From assembly GCA_903920695.1 (NCBI GenBank), contig CAIXNB010000082.1, positions 1-39,583 of the forward strand: a DNA stretch of 39,583 nt, given 5' to 3'. Under the pieces are notes generated by a model. It was not told the DNA's origin and did not search any database. It worked only from the letters and a program-made list of their open reading frames with translations. This stretch comes from an uncultured beta proteobacterium. GTDB lineage: Bacteria > Pseudomonadota > Gammaproteobacteria > Burkholderiales > Burkholderiaceae_C. Of the stretch, positions 1-8,215 are shown piece by piece. The position numbers were made by a program, and so were the translations under genes. Position 1 is the first letter of the stretch, and each line of letters starts with the position of its first letter.

Positions 1-1419
1 CTGGACTACACCCAGAGCTGGAAGGTCAAGGGCATCGTCAACAAGTACTCCGACCACATCAGCCTGCCCATCCAGATGGAAAAGGAAGAGTGGAAAGACG
101 GAGAGCTGATCACCCCCGGCGACGAGAATGGCGGCCGCCAACCCGGCGCCATGGTCAAGACCGGTGAATGGGAAACCGTGAACAAGGCCAATGCCATCTG
201 GGCCCGCGCCAAGAAGGACATCAGCGCCGAGCAGTACAACGAGTTCTACAAGCAGATCAGCCACGACAGCGAGGAGCCGCTGGCTTACACGCACAACCGC
301 GTCGAGGGCAGCACCGAGTACACGCAACTGCTCTACATCCCGGGCAAGGCGCCGTTCGACCTCTGGAACCGCGAAAAATCCGCTGGCGTCAAGCTCTACG
401 TCAAGCGCGTCTTCATCATGGACGACGCCGAGGCACTGTTGCCGACCTACCTGCGTTTCGTCAAGGGCGTGGTCGACTCCAGCGATCTGCCGCTCAACGT
501 CAGCCGCGAACTGCTGCAGGAAAGCCGCGACGTCAAGGCGATCCGCGAAGGCTGCACCAAGCGCGTGCTGGGCATGCTCGAAGACCTGGCCAAGAACAAC
601 CAGGCACCCGCTGCTACGGAGGGCGTCACCGATGTCGTGAGCGAGGAAGACAAGGCGGAGCATGGCAAGTACAGCAAGTTCTATGCTGAATTCGGCGCCG
701 TGCTCAAGGAAGGCCTGGGCGAGGACTTTGCCAACAAGGAGCGTCTGGCCAAGCTGCTGCGCTTTGCCTCCAGCACCACGGACGGCGTGAGTGTGAGCTT
801 TGCCGACTACAAGGCGCGCATGAAGCAAGGCCAGGAAGCGATCTACTACATCACCGCCGATACCCTGGCGGCTGCGAAAAACAGTCCGCAGCTTGAAGTG
901 TTCAAGAAGAAAGGCATCGAAGTGCTGCTGATGACGGACCGCGTCGACGAGTGGGCCCTGAACTACCTCAACGAGTTCGACGGCACACCGCTGCAAAGCG
1001 TAGCCAAGGGCGCGGTTGATCTGGGCACGCTGCAGGATGAAGGCGAGAAGAAGGCTGCCGAGGAAGCGGCCGAGACCTTCAAGCCGCTGCTGGCCAAACT
1101 CAAGGAAGCGCTCAAAGACAAGGCCGAGGACGTGCGCGTCACAACGCGCCTGGTCGATTCACCGGCTTGTCTGGTGGTGCAGGACCACGGCATGAGCACG
1201 CAACTGGCGCGCATGCTCAAGCAAGCTGGCCAGACCGCGCCCGAGGTGAAGCCTGTGCTCGAAGTCAACGCCGAACACCCGCTGGTGAAGAAGCTCGAAG
1301 GCTCGGTCCATTTCAACGACCTGGCCCACATCCTGTTCGACCAGGCGCTGCTGGCCGAAGGCGGCATGCCGGCCGACCCGGCGGCCTACGTCAAGCGCGT
1401 CAATGCCCTGCTCGTTTAA
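1..1419 (+). CDS. htpG: Molecular chaperone HtpG (Hsp90), 3' part
   Basis: The reading frame is open from the first base of the window, so the start and the N-terminal ATPase domain lie outside it. About 472 residues are visible, from the end of the nucleotide-binding domain ([14 protein letters not shown]) through the middle and C-terminal dimerisation domains. Full-length bacterial HtpG is about 620-640 residues, so roughly 150-160 are missing. Typical Hsp90 middle-domain motifs are present: [22 protein letters not shown] and the stretch [14 protein letters not shown]. The C-terminus carries PLVKKLEG and [20 protein letters not shown]. HtpG is a cytosolic ATP-dependent chaperone dimer used mostly under heat and other stress. 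The next gene starts 15 bp downstream on the same strand, so the two may be co-transcribed. The family call is certain; only the 5' boundary is unknown. Confidence 0.98.
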   Translation: MDYTQSWKVKGIVNKYSDHISLPIQMEKEEWKDGELITPGDENGGRQPGAMVKTGEWETVNKANAIWARAKKDISAEQYNEFYKQISHDSEEPLAYTHNRVEGSTEYTQLLYIPGKAPFDLWNREKSAGVKLYVKRVFIMDDAEALLPTYLRFVKGVVDSSDLPLNVSRELLQESRDVKAIREGCTKRVLGMLEDLAKNNQAPAATEGVTDVVSEEDKAEHGKYSKFYAEFGAVLKEGLGEDFANKERLAKLLRFASSTTDGVSVSFADYKARMKQGQEAIYYITADTLAAAKNSPQLEVFKKKGIEVLLMTDRVDEWALNYLNEFDGTPLQSVAKGAVDLGTLQDEGEKKAAEEAAETFKPLLAKLKEALKDKAEDVRVTTRLVDSPACLVVQDHGMSTQLARMLKQAGQTAPEVKPVLEVNAEHPLVKKLEGSVHFNDLAHILFDQALLAEGGMPADPAAYVKRVNALLV

Positions 1420-1434
1420 CCAGAAGAATTCCCA

Positions 1435-1884
1435 ATGAAAAATATGCTCCGTTGTGCGGCCGTTGCCGCGTCTTTGGCAACCGTCTGCCTGAGCTCTGCC
1501 TGGGCCGCTGATGCGGTCGCAGCGGCAGCCGCCAAGGAAGCCGGCGCCGTCGTCACCCCCAGCGGCCTGGTCTATCGCTCACTTAAGGATGGCACTGGCG
1601 CCAGCCCGAAGGCCAGCGACAAGGTCAAGGTCCACTACCGCGGCACCTTTCCTGATGGCAAGGAGTTCGACAGCTCATACAAGCGCAACGAGGCGATCGA
1701 GTTTCCCTTGAACGGCGTGATCCCGTGCTGGACCGAAGGCGTGCAGCGCATGAAGGTCGGCGGCAAAGCCAAACTGACCTGCCCACCGGCAATAGCCTAC
1801 GGCGAGCGCGGCGCCGGTGGTGTGATTCCGCCAAACGCTACGCTGTTGTTTGAAGTCGAGTTGCTGGCGATCAACGGCAAGTAA
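1435..1884 (+). CDS. Secreted FKBP-type peptidyl-prolyl cis-trans isomerase
   Basis: 149 residues. Residues 1 to about 25 form a signal peptide with a likely cut after SSAWA, so the mature enzyme should act in the periplasm. A single FKBP domain follows: SGLVYRSLKDGTG, VKVHYRGTFPDGKEFDSS, VIPCWTEGVQRM, IAYGERGAGGVIPPNATLLFEVELL. These contain the hydrophobic and aromatic residues (Y, F, D, W, Y) that line the proline-binding pocket. There is no long N-terminal dimerisation domain as in FkpA, so this is a minimal secreted FKBP. Two cysteines (PCW and LTCPP) could pair in the oxidising periplasm. The start ATG is preceded by a purine-rich AGAAGAA. It sits 15 bp after htpG, suggesting a small folding-related operon. 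Confidence 0.93.
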   Translation: MKNMLRCAAVAASLATVCLSSAWAADAVAAAAAKEAGAVVTPSGLVYRSLKDGTGASPKASDKVKVHYRGTFPDGKEFDSSYKRNEAIEFPLNGVIPCWTEGVQRMKVGGKAKLTCPPAIAYGERGAGGVIPPNATLLFEVELLAINGK

Positions 1885-1916
1885 TCTGCGTAGCCCGCCT
1901 GCATGGCGCCGAGTAG

Positions 1917-2001
1917 TGTCATTGCGGACCTATATCGGCAATCCATGTCTGGTGTGGCGCGATTGGAAGGCATGGATGCCGGATCGGGGTCCGGCATGAC
2001 A
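1917..2001. repeat. Composite palindromic intergenic repeat, copy A
   Basis: Two palindromes face each other in the gap between the FKBP gene and srkA. The first is TGTC + ATTGCGGA + 6 nt + TCGGCAAT + CCA (1917-1945, one arm mismatch). The second is TGG + ATGCCGGA + 6 nt + TCCGGCAT + GACA (1973-2001, perfect 8-bp arms at 1976-1983 and 1990-1997). The outer ends TGTCAT and ATGACA mirror each other, so the pair forms one larger inverted unit. A second unit in the opposite orientation lies at 39453-39524. It sits between convergent genes and could fold as a terminator-like structure, but no T-run follows it. The rest of the 154-bp gap shows nothing else. Confidence 0.75.
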
Positions 2002-2038
2002 AATCAGTGCCCGGAATGACGACGACGCTTGGAGGCCG

Positions 2039-3094
2039 TCAAACAATCAACGGCTCTTCCTGCATCGCTTCCATCTGCTCTTCGAGCATCTGCACCTGGC
2101 CTTGCCAGTAGTCGCTGGAACCGAACCACGGAAAGTTGATCGGAAACGTGGGGTCGCTCCAGCGCCGCGCCAGCCAGGCGCTGTAGTGGATCAGGCGTAG
2201 CGTGCGCAGCGGCTCGATCAGCGCCAGCTCACGCCGGTCAAAGTCGCGGAACTGTTCGTAGCCATCAACCAGGGCGCCGAGTTGGCGCGTACGCTGGCTG
2301 CGGTCGCCGCTGAGCAGCATCCACAAGTCCTGTACCGCCGGACCGGTGCGCGCATCGTCCAGGTCAACGAAGTGCGGCCCCGGACCCATGCTGGCGTGCG
2401 ACTCCAGTGGCGTCCACAGAATATTGCCTGGATGGCAGTCACCATGCAAGCGCAGAAGCCGGATCGGCGCCGCGTCTGGGTCTTGCTGAGCTGAAGGCCC
2501 ACTCAGGCAGGTGTGTTGCGCAATCAGGTCCAGCGCCTGCTGTGAAGCCTTGGCCCAGGCGGACTGCACGTCGAGCGGAACCTGGTCGTGGGCCAGCAGC
2601 CATTCGCGCGACGCAATGCCGAAGCTTTGCAGGTCCAGCGCCGGTCGGTGCACAAACGGCCGGGACGCGCCCACGGTGTGAATCCGCGCCAGAAAGCGGC
2701 CGATCCATTCCAGCACATCGGGGTCGTCAAGCTCGGGGGCACGTCCGCCGCGGCTCGGGCTGACGCTGAAGGCAAAACCACCGAAATAATTCAAAGTGCT
2801 GCCGTTGAGGGCAAGCGGCCCGACGACCGGAATCTCGGCGTCCATCAGTTCGGCCGAGAACGCGTGCTCTTCCAGAATCTGCGCCTCGGTCCAGCGCTGC
2901 GGCCGGTAGAACTTGGCGACCACCGCCACGCCCTCCTCGAGATGCAATTGATAGACGCGGTTCTCGTACGAGCTCAGGGCCAGTTGGCGCCCGTCGCCAA
3001 ACAAGCCGACGCTGGCCAGCGCGTCCATGACCAGATCGGGCGTGAGCGACTCGAACGCGTGCCGCGCCGGTTCAGTAGAGAAATCAAAGACCAT
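2039..3094 (-). CDS. srkA: Stress response Ser/Thr kinase A (YihE/RdoA family)
   Basis: 351 residues from the chosen ATG at 3094; an in-frame ATG at 3127 would add 11 residues not seen in the family. The protein follows E. coli SrkA closely along its length: SSYENRVYQL, VAKFYRPQRWTEAQILEEH, the catalytic loop LRLHGDCHPGNILW, the metal-binding segment FVDLDDARTGPAVQDLWMLL, and the C-terminal RLIHYSAWLARRWSDPTFP. This is the aminoglycoside phosphotransferase-like kinase fold. SrkA is a cytosolic kinase that protects cells from stress-induced death and, in E. coli, is linked to the Cpx envelope response. Here it stands as a single gene; the upstream operon on the same strand ends in a terminator at 3163-3186. 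No clear Shine-Dalgarno precedes either start. Confidence 0.95.
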   Translation of the reverse strand: MVFDFSTEPARHAFESLTPDLVMDALASVGLFGDGRQLALSSYENRVYQLHLEEGVAVVAKFYRPQRWTEAQILEEHAFSAELMDAEIPVVGPLALNGSTLNYFGGFAFSVSPSRGGRAPELDDPDVLEWIGRFLARIHTVGASRPFVHRPALDLQSFGIASREWLLAHDQVPLDVQSAWAKASQQALDLIAQHTCLSGPSAQQDPDAAPIRLLRLHGDCHPGNILWTPLESHASMGPGPHFVDLDDARTGPAVQDLWMLLSGDRSQRTRQLGALVDGYEQFRDFDRRELALIEPLRTLRLIHYSAWLARRWSDPTFPINFPWFGSSDYWQGQVQMLEEQMEAMQEEPLIV

Positions 3095-3162
3095 GCGCGC
3101 ATTGTCGCGCTTACCAGCGGCCAGCATTTAACTACTGACAATTTTCCGACGGGCCGCCCCTA

Positions 3163-3186
3163 GAAAAATTAGCCCCATCGGGGGGC
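3163..3186 (-). terminator. Rho-independent terminator after the GspE-like gene
   Basis: Read on the minus strand, a GCCCC stem arm (3186-3182), a 5-nt loop and GGGGC (3176-3172) are followed by TAATTTTTC, giving a short GC-only hairpin and a T-run. It lies 38 bp after the stop of the GspE-family ATPase and about 70 bp before srkA, so it should end the kinase operon transcript and separate it from srkA. The stem is only 5 bp, which limits confidence. Confidence 0.55.
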
Positions 3187-3223
3187 AGGGAGCCACACGA
3201 AGTGGGCGATCGTGGGGGCAACA

Positions 3224-5752
3224 TCAGATATTGCTATTGGCGCGCACTTCTTCAATGGTGGTCAGGCCACTAAGCACCTTGAGGATGCCGTCCTGGCGCA
3301 GGGTGCGCAAATGCCCGTTCTGCATGCCCTCGAACTGCAGTTGCTCCGGCCGAGCCGCGATCTGGATCAGATGGCGCAGGCCCGGCGACACCAGCAGTAG
3401 CTCATGCATGCCAACGCGTCCGTGCAGACCGGTGTTTTGGCAATGACTGCATCCTGGCGCGCTGTAATGGGTCAGGTGCCCGTCGTGCCCGAAACCAGCC
3501 AGCCACTCCGCGCGCACCGCTGCACGCTCGGGCCGCAGTTGGTCCGGGAAGGAATGCAGAAAATCGTCCAACAATTCCTCGACAACGGCATCATCCGCCA
3601 CCTGCGCCGTCCGGCACTCGGGGCAGAGCCGGCGCACTAGGCGCTGCGCCAGCACGGCCAGCAGGGAGTCGGCGAAGTTGAACGGGTCCATGCCCATGTC
3701 GATCAGCCGGACCACGGTCTCGGAAGCACTGTTGGTATGCAGGGTGGACAACACCAGATGCCCGGTCAGCGAGGCTTCGATGGCAATCTGGGCGGTCTCC
3801 TTGTCGCGGATTTCACCCACCATGATGACATCCGGGTCGGCGCGTAAAAAGGAGCGCAGCGCCTTGGCAAAGGTCCAGTCGATCTTCGGGTTGATCTGCA
3901 CCTGGCGCAGATCGGGCTGGGTGATTTCGATCGGGTCCTCGGCGGTCCATATCTTGCGCTGGGGCGTGTTCAGGTAGCCCAGGATCGAGTGCAGGGTCGT
4001 GGTTTTACCCGAACCCGTCGGGCCGACACACAGAATCATGCCATAGGGGCGACCGGCAGCGGCTTTCAGATGCGTCAGGTTGGCGCTCGTCAGTCCGAGC
4101 TTGTCCATCGCAATCGGCTTCGCCGACGACAGCAACCGCATCACGATATCTTCCATGCCGCCGTAGGTCGGAACCGTCGCGATGCGCAATTCCAGCCGGT
4201 GCCGGCTGGAAAACTTGGCGAATTCGATCTTGCCGTCCTGCGGCTTGCGTCGCTCGGAGATGTCGAGGTCAGCCATGATCTTCAGACGCGCCGTCAACGC
4301 AGCCCGGTAGGTATAGGGCAACTCCAGATACGAAGACAGGACACCGTCCTTGCGAAACCGGATGCGCGTCTTGGCGCGCCCGGGATGGGTCTCGACGTGG
4401 ATGTCCGAAGCGCCACGGCTGTAGGCCTCAATGATCATGGTGTTGATCAGGCGCACCAGCGAATTGTCCGACTGTTCGATCGGGCGCTCGACCGACTGCT
4501 GTTCTTCCTCGCGCTGCTGCATTTCCATCGATTGCAGCAACTCGCTGGTCGATGCCAGCTCGGCCGGCGACGTCTGTGCCTCGTCACCGTGATTCTTACC
4601 CGAATGCAGGCCGAGATGCTCGTAGATATCGGTCAGTGTCTGCTCAATCAACACCTCGTCACCGAGCGTGGCGACGACACGCACCCCAGCCATGAACTCA
4701 AGCTCGTCGAGCATGGTGCGCCGGGTCGGGTCGCCGCTGGCAACCACCAGCAATTTGTCACGCAGCAACAGCGGTAGCACGCCCAGCCGCTGCGCCGTGG
4801 CCAGCGGCACCTTGCGCAGCGCCTCGACCTCGATCGGGAAGCGGGTCACATCGACCACCGGGTAACCCATCTTGCGTGCCAGTGCCGTGTTGAGGTCACG
4901 CCGCGTCAGGAAACCCATGTCAACCAACAACTGACCCAGCGACACCGAACGCTCGACCTTCTGCCGCTCCAGCGCCTGAGCCAAATGCTCTTCAGTGATA
5001 TAGCCCAGCCGCAGCAAGGCCTCGCCGACCCGGATCATCGGCATCTTTTCCTGCTGCTCCAGCGCCAGCATCAGATGATCGATGGAAACAATGGCATGGC
5101 TCACCAGTTGGTCACCGAGCTTGCGGCTGCGCAGACTCTCCTGTTCATCGGTCGCCTGGTCCACCTGCTGCGGCGTCACGGAACGCTGCGCCACCAGCAT
5201 CTGCCCGATCAGTTCACCGAAGCTGACGCTCTCGTAGGCCTCGCGTGGAATGAAACTGCGTTCGACACCGCCGCCGCCATCGATCGGATGAAAGACAAAC
5301 AGACCAAAATCGGTTTCAACGTAGCCAACCGTCATGTCGGAAACAATGCTGCCGTCGTGCAAATGAAGGTGGTAGTCAATGGTCGGGCGATGGCCGAAGA
5401 TGTCGGCAAAGTCGGTGTCGCTGACGCTCTCTTCCGGATAAAGCGGCGCCTTGATTGTCAAACGCCGAAACTGCGAAAACTGAACGCGCCCCGGCGCAGT
5501 CCGGCTCGGCACGAAGATCATCACAGTCTTGTCGGCCGGCGTCAGCAAGGCCAGCCGGCAACTACGGACAACCCCCTTGAAATCCTCGATCTCGCAGGCC
5601 TGCGGCTCAGTCCAGGGGACTGCTTCACTGAAGATGGCGAACGGTGGGCTGGGCCAGTAAAGACCCGTGAACTTGCTGATGGCAGCGGGTGAACTGCCGT
5701 CCAAGCCGCCAGGCAACAGGTTTTGCAGAGGATCGGACGTGGAATCGGGCAT
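3224..5752 (-). CDS. GspE/PilB-family secretion/pilus ATPase with extra N-terminal domain
   Basis: 842 residues, against about 570 for typical PilB or 500-600 for GspE. Residues about 180-380 carry two helical GspE N-terminal (MshEN-type) units: LGDQLVSHAIVS, RVGEALLRLGYITEEHLAQA, SLGQLLVDMGFLTRRDLNTA. Residues about 430-830 are the hexameric ATPase: Walker A GPTGSGKTTT at 577-586, Asp box TAEDPIEI, Walker B DPDVIMVGEIRD at 639-650, His box TLHTNSASETV, and a tetracysteine zinc site (CPEC at 710-713, then CSHC). Residues 1-180 are an additional domain I do not recognise, rich in beta-strand-like segments. Such ATPases drive type IV pilus extension or type II secretion from the cytoplasmic face of the membrane. 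No pilin, platform or secretin genes are nearby. It is the last gene of an operon with a phosphoesterase and a protein kinase. Confidence 0.93.
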   Translation of the reverse strand: MPDSTSDPLQNLLPGGLDGSSPAAISKFTGLYWPSPPFAIFSEAVPWTEPQACEIEDFKGVVRSCRLALLTPADKTVMIFVPSRTAPGRVQFSQFRRLTIKAPLYPEESVSDTDFADIFGHRPTIDYHLHLHDGSIVSDMTVGYVETDFGLFVFHPIDGGGGVERSFIPREAYESVSFGELIGQMLVAQRSVTPQQVDQATDEQESLRSRKLGDQLVSHAIVSIDHLMLALEQQEKMPMIRVGEALLRLGYITEEHLAQALERQKVERSVSLGQLLVDMGFLTRRDLNTALARKMGYPVVDVTRFPIEVEALRKVPLATAQRLGVLPLLLRDKLLVVASGDPTRRTMLDELEFMAGVRVVATLGDEVLIEQTLTDIYEHLGLHSGKNHGDEAQTSPAELASTSELLQSMEMQQREEEQQSVERPIEQSDNSLVRLINTMIIEAYSRGASDIHVETHPGRAKTRIRFRKDGVLSSYLELPYTYRAALTARLKIMADLDISERRKPQDGKIEFAKFSSRHRLELRIATVPTYGGMEDIVMRLLSSAKPIAMDKLGLTSANLTHLKAAAGRPYGMILCVGPTGSGKTTTLHSILGYLNTPQRKIWTAEDPIEITQPDLRQVQINPKIDWTFAKALRSFLRADPDVIMVGEIRDKETAQIAIEASLTGHLVLSTLHTNSASETVVRLIDMGMDPFNFADSLLAVLAQRLVRRLCPECRTAQVADDAVVEELLDDFLHSFPDQLRPERAAVRAEWLAGFGHDGHLTHYSAPGCSHCQNTGLHGRVGMHELLLVSPGLRHLIQIAARPEQLQFEGMQNGHLRTLRQDGILKVLSGLTTIEEVRANSNI

Positions 5753-5806
5753 CTTCTTCCTAGGGGTGAGTAGGCAGGGGCTCGATGGTAACCGTTTGGC
5801 CCCGAA

Positions 5807-7282
5807 TCAGAATGGCACGTCGTGATCGCGTTGCCCGTTCGCCGACGCGCTGGCCTCGGGCTGCATCAACAGTTCAAACGCCACGGCCTGCTTGACCAGT
5901 ATCACGGTGCAGGGCGCGTCCATTGCCACCTTGATCGGCACGGTCGCGAAAAAACGCTGCGTCTTCAGGCCGTGCGTTGCCGCCCCCATCACGATGACGC
6001 TGACCTCATTACCAAGCGCGTAGTTCAACAGCGCCTGCGCCACATCGCCCGACTCCAGCACCTGGTACGAGGTCTGCTGCCCAGGCAGCTCGAGTGGTTG
6101 CGCCCAGTGGCGCAGGTAAGCTATGAACTTGCGCCGCACGCTGGTCTCGCTGGTGGTGTCATTCGACGTGCTGGTCTGCCCGGGTGAAATCACGGTGACG
6201 CAGGCCAGCCGGGCGCCCTGGCGGGTGCCGAGCGAGCGCGCCACCGCCTGACGCAGCGAGTACAGCGTGGCATCGCTGACATCCTTGTGTGGCACTGCCA
6301 CCATGACGATCGGCACTTCCTCGATCTGATGCGAGGGCAGCGGGCTCGGCTGGTAATGCATGCCGGCGGCCTTGAACCAGCGCTTGAAATGGGTGCGAAC
6401 GCCAGTGCCCACGGTGTTGCGGCCGCGCTCGGTCACGGTCACCTGTTCTGGATGGCGCAGATCAAACGCGAGATGCGCGGCCGACGGATAGCGTTTGGCC
6501 GCTTCGGGCTCCAGACAGCGCAGGATCACTTCCTGCAGCCATTCGGGCAGATCGGGTCTGAGCTTGCGCGGCGGCGACGGGTCCATCCACAGCCGCTGGC
6601 GCATGCCGCCAACGGTCCTGGGCGCGCCAAACGGCAACTGACCGGTCGCCAATTCATAAAGCATGACGCCAACGGTAAAGATGTCGCTGCGCGGATCGCC
6701 GCGCACGCCCACCACCTGCTCGGGCGCAATCCAGGCCGGCGAGCCGACCGCCTTGCGCAGTTGCTCGGCCAGCAGGTCGGGATAGAGCGCATTGCAGGAC
6801 AGACCGAAGTCGAGCAGCACGGCACTGCCATCCTCGCGGATCAGGACGTTGGCCGGTTTGAGATCCAGGTGCACGGTGTTCTGCTGGTGCAGGCTGTGCA
6901 CGGCCTGTGCCACGACTGCGCCCAGACGCGCCAGTTCATCGGCGGTCGCTCGCTGCGGGGCATCAAACCAGTGCTCGAGCGTGCGGCCATGCACGTACTC
7001 CATCACCAGATACGGCACGTTCGCCAGATCGCCAGCGGCCACGAAGCGCGGCACATGACCGCCAGTCAGCACTTGCATGATCTGGTATTCAACCTCAAAA
7101 CTGACGATGTTTTCGGCGCCGTCACCAGCCGCCATGCGCGGCACCTTCATCGCCAGCGGGAAGCCCGGGTCGCGTGCGCCTTCGGCGTAGTGCACGTGGT
7201 AGATATGGGCCGCGCCCCCGGAATGGATGCATTCCTCGATCATGAAGCCGTCGAGTTCGGTGCCGGGCTCTAACCGCTTCAT
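5807..7282 (-). CDS. Hanks-type Ser/Thr protein kinase with C-terminal universal stress domain
   Basis: 491 residues. The kinase domain spans about 1-280: a glycine-poor nucleotide loop (IHSGGAAHIYHV), the ATP lysine in AMK (K46), the catalytic loop HLDLKPANVLI (D140, N145), DFG at 158-160, APEQ near 187 and the DxxxxG segment SDIFTVGVMLYELATG. All residues needed for catalysis are present. Residues about 320-470 (IVMVAVPHK to VIVMGAATHGLKTQRFFATVPIKVAMDAPCTVILVK) match a UspA-type universal stress domain. I see no transmembrane helix, so a cytosolic enzyme is likely. The ATG overlaps the stop of the upstream metallophosphoesterase (ATGA), showing translational coupling. The GspE-family gene follows after 54 bp. 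The context suggests a signalling unit acting on or with that ATPase; this is inference. Confidence 0.93.
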   Translation of the reverse strand: MKRLEPGTELDGFMIEECIHSGGAAHIYHVHYAEGARDPGFPLAMKVPRMAAGDGAENIVSFEVEYQIMQVLTGGHVPRFVAAGDLANVPYLVMEYVHGRTLEHWFDAPQRATADELARLGAVVAQAVHSLHQQNTVHLDLKPANVLIREDGSAVLLDFGLSCNALYPDLLAEQLRKAVGSPAWIAPEQVVGVRGDPRSDIFTVGVMLYELATGQLPFGAPRTVGGMRQRLWMDPSPPRKLRPDLPEWLQEVILRCLEPEAAKRYPSAAHLAFDLRHPEQVTVTERGRNTVGTGVRTHFKRWFKAAGMHYQPSPLPSHQIEEVPIVMVAVPHKDVSDATLYSLRQAVARSLGTRQGARLACVTVISPGQTSTSNDTTSETSVRRKFIAYLRHWAQPLELPGQQTSYQVLESGDVAQALLNYALGNEVSVIVMGAATHGLKTQRFFATVPIKVAMDAPCTVILVKQAVAFELLMQPEASASANGQRDHDVPF

Positions 7283-8031
7283 CGCCCGAGCTCCAGCCGG
7301 TCGGCAAAGTAGGCCGGCAAGGCCGCCTGCCGGATGGCGACAGCAGCGGCGTGGTGGTCATAGACCACGCGCTGGAACGTGAGCTGCAGCTTCTCGGCGT
7401 CGAACAGCGCGTACATGGCCTGCGGATTGCGGTCGCGCGGCTGGCCAACCGAACCAATCGTGGCGAGCCAATGGCGATGGCGCGGCACCGGCAAGGCAAC
7501 GCCCGGCGTCGGGACAAATTTCATCAGACTGGCACCGGCACCCCGGTAGTACAGCGTCTGCCGGTGCACGTGGCCACCAAAAACATAGCGCACCTCGGGC
7601 ACAAGGGATGCCGCCTCCATGCTGGCGCCAGCGGCACGCTCGTCAGCGACGTAGCGCCATAGTGCCGGGCCGTCGGCACTGGCGTGCACCAACAGCATGG
7701 ACTGACGCTGCAGCGTCAGCGGCAACTGGTCGAGAAAACTGCGCTGGCCGTCATCAAGCTGCGCATGGGTCCAGGCCGCCGTGCTGTCGCCCACCGTCTG
7801 CACCACGGCCGGTGGCCGCACGGCCAGTGCATCATGGTTGCCTTTGACCAGCAGCGCGCCCTGCGCCGCCAGGGCCTGCGCCCGCGCCACCACCGCCACC
7901 GGGTCGGCGCCGTAGCCGACCAGATCGCCAAGCAGGGCAAACTGCTGGGCGCCGTGCTCGCTTGCGTGCGTCAGACAAGCATCAAAAGCCTGAATATTGG
8001 CGTGAATGTCTGACAGCAAAGCCAGCTTCAT
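7279..8031 (-). CDS. Calcineurin-like metallophosphoesterase
   Basis: 250 residues from the ATG at 8031, which has a GGGAGA ribosome-binding site 4 nt upstream; longer in-frame starts add only low-complexity sequence. Metal-binding motifs of the family are in order: SDIHAN (D8, H10), GDLVGYGADP, GNHDA, and the C-terminal FGGHVHRQ. The compact size and the GYGADP motif fit the YfcE/Metallophos_2 branch, whose members hydrolyse phosphodiesters, dinucleotide polyphosphates or phosphoproteins. The substrate cannot be told. It is first in an operon with a Ser/Thr kinase (4-bp overlap) and a GspE-family ATPase, so a role as the opposing phosphatase is possible. The 184-bp region between this gene and the divergent GMC oxidoreductase gene must hold the promoters for both. 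Confidence 0.92.
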   Translation of the reverse strand: MKLALLSDIHANIQAFDACLTHASEHGAQQFALLGDLVGYGADPVAVVARAQALAAQGALLVKGNHDALAVRPPAVVQTVGDSTAAWTHAQLDDGQRSFLDQLPLTLQRQSMLLVHASADGPALWRYVADERAAGASMEAASLVPEVRYVFGGHVHRQTLYYRGAGASLMKFVPTPGVALPVPRHRHWLATIGSVGQPRDRNPQAMYALFDAEKLQLTFQRVVYDHHAAAVAIRQAALPAYFADRLELGR

Positions 8032-8215
8032 GGGTCTCCCTATTATTTTTTGAAACTTATCCAAGTTCCTGGCCCACATCATGCCCGATTGTCGAAGCGG
8101 GTGTGCCGGATGCCGCCGACCTGGAGCCAAGCCTCTAAACGCCAGCGCCACTTTGCGCTACCGTACGCCACGGACACTGAATCCAGCGATCCACAAACGA
8201 CCCCGGGAGAACACC

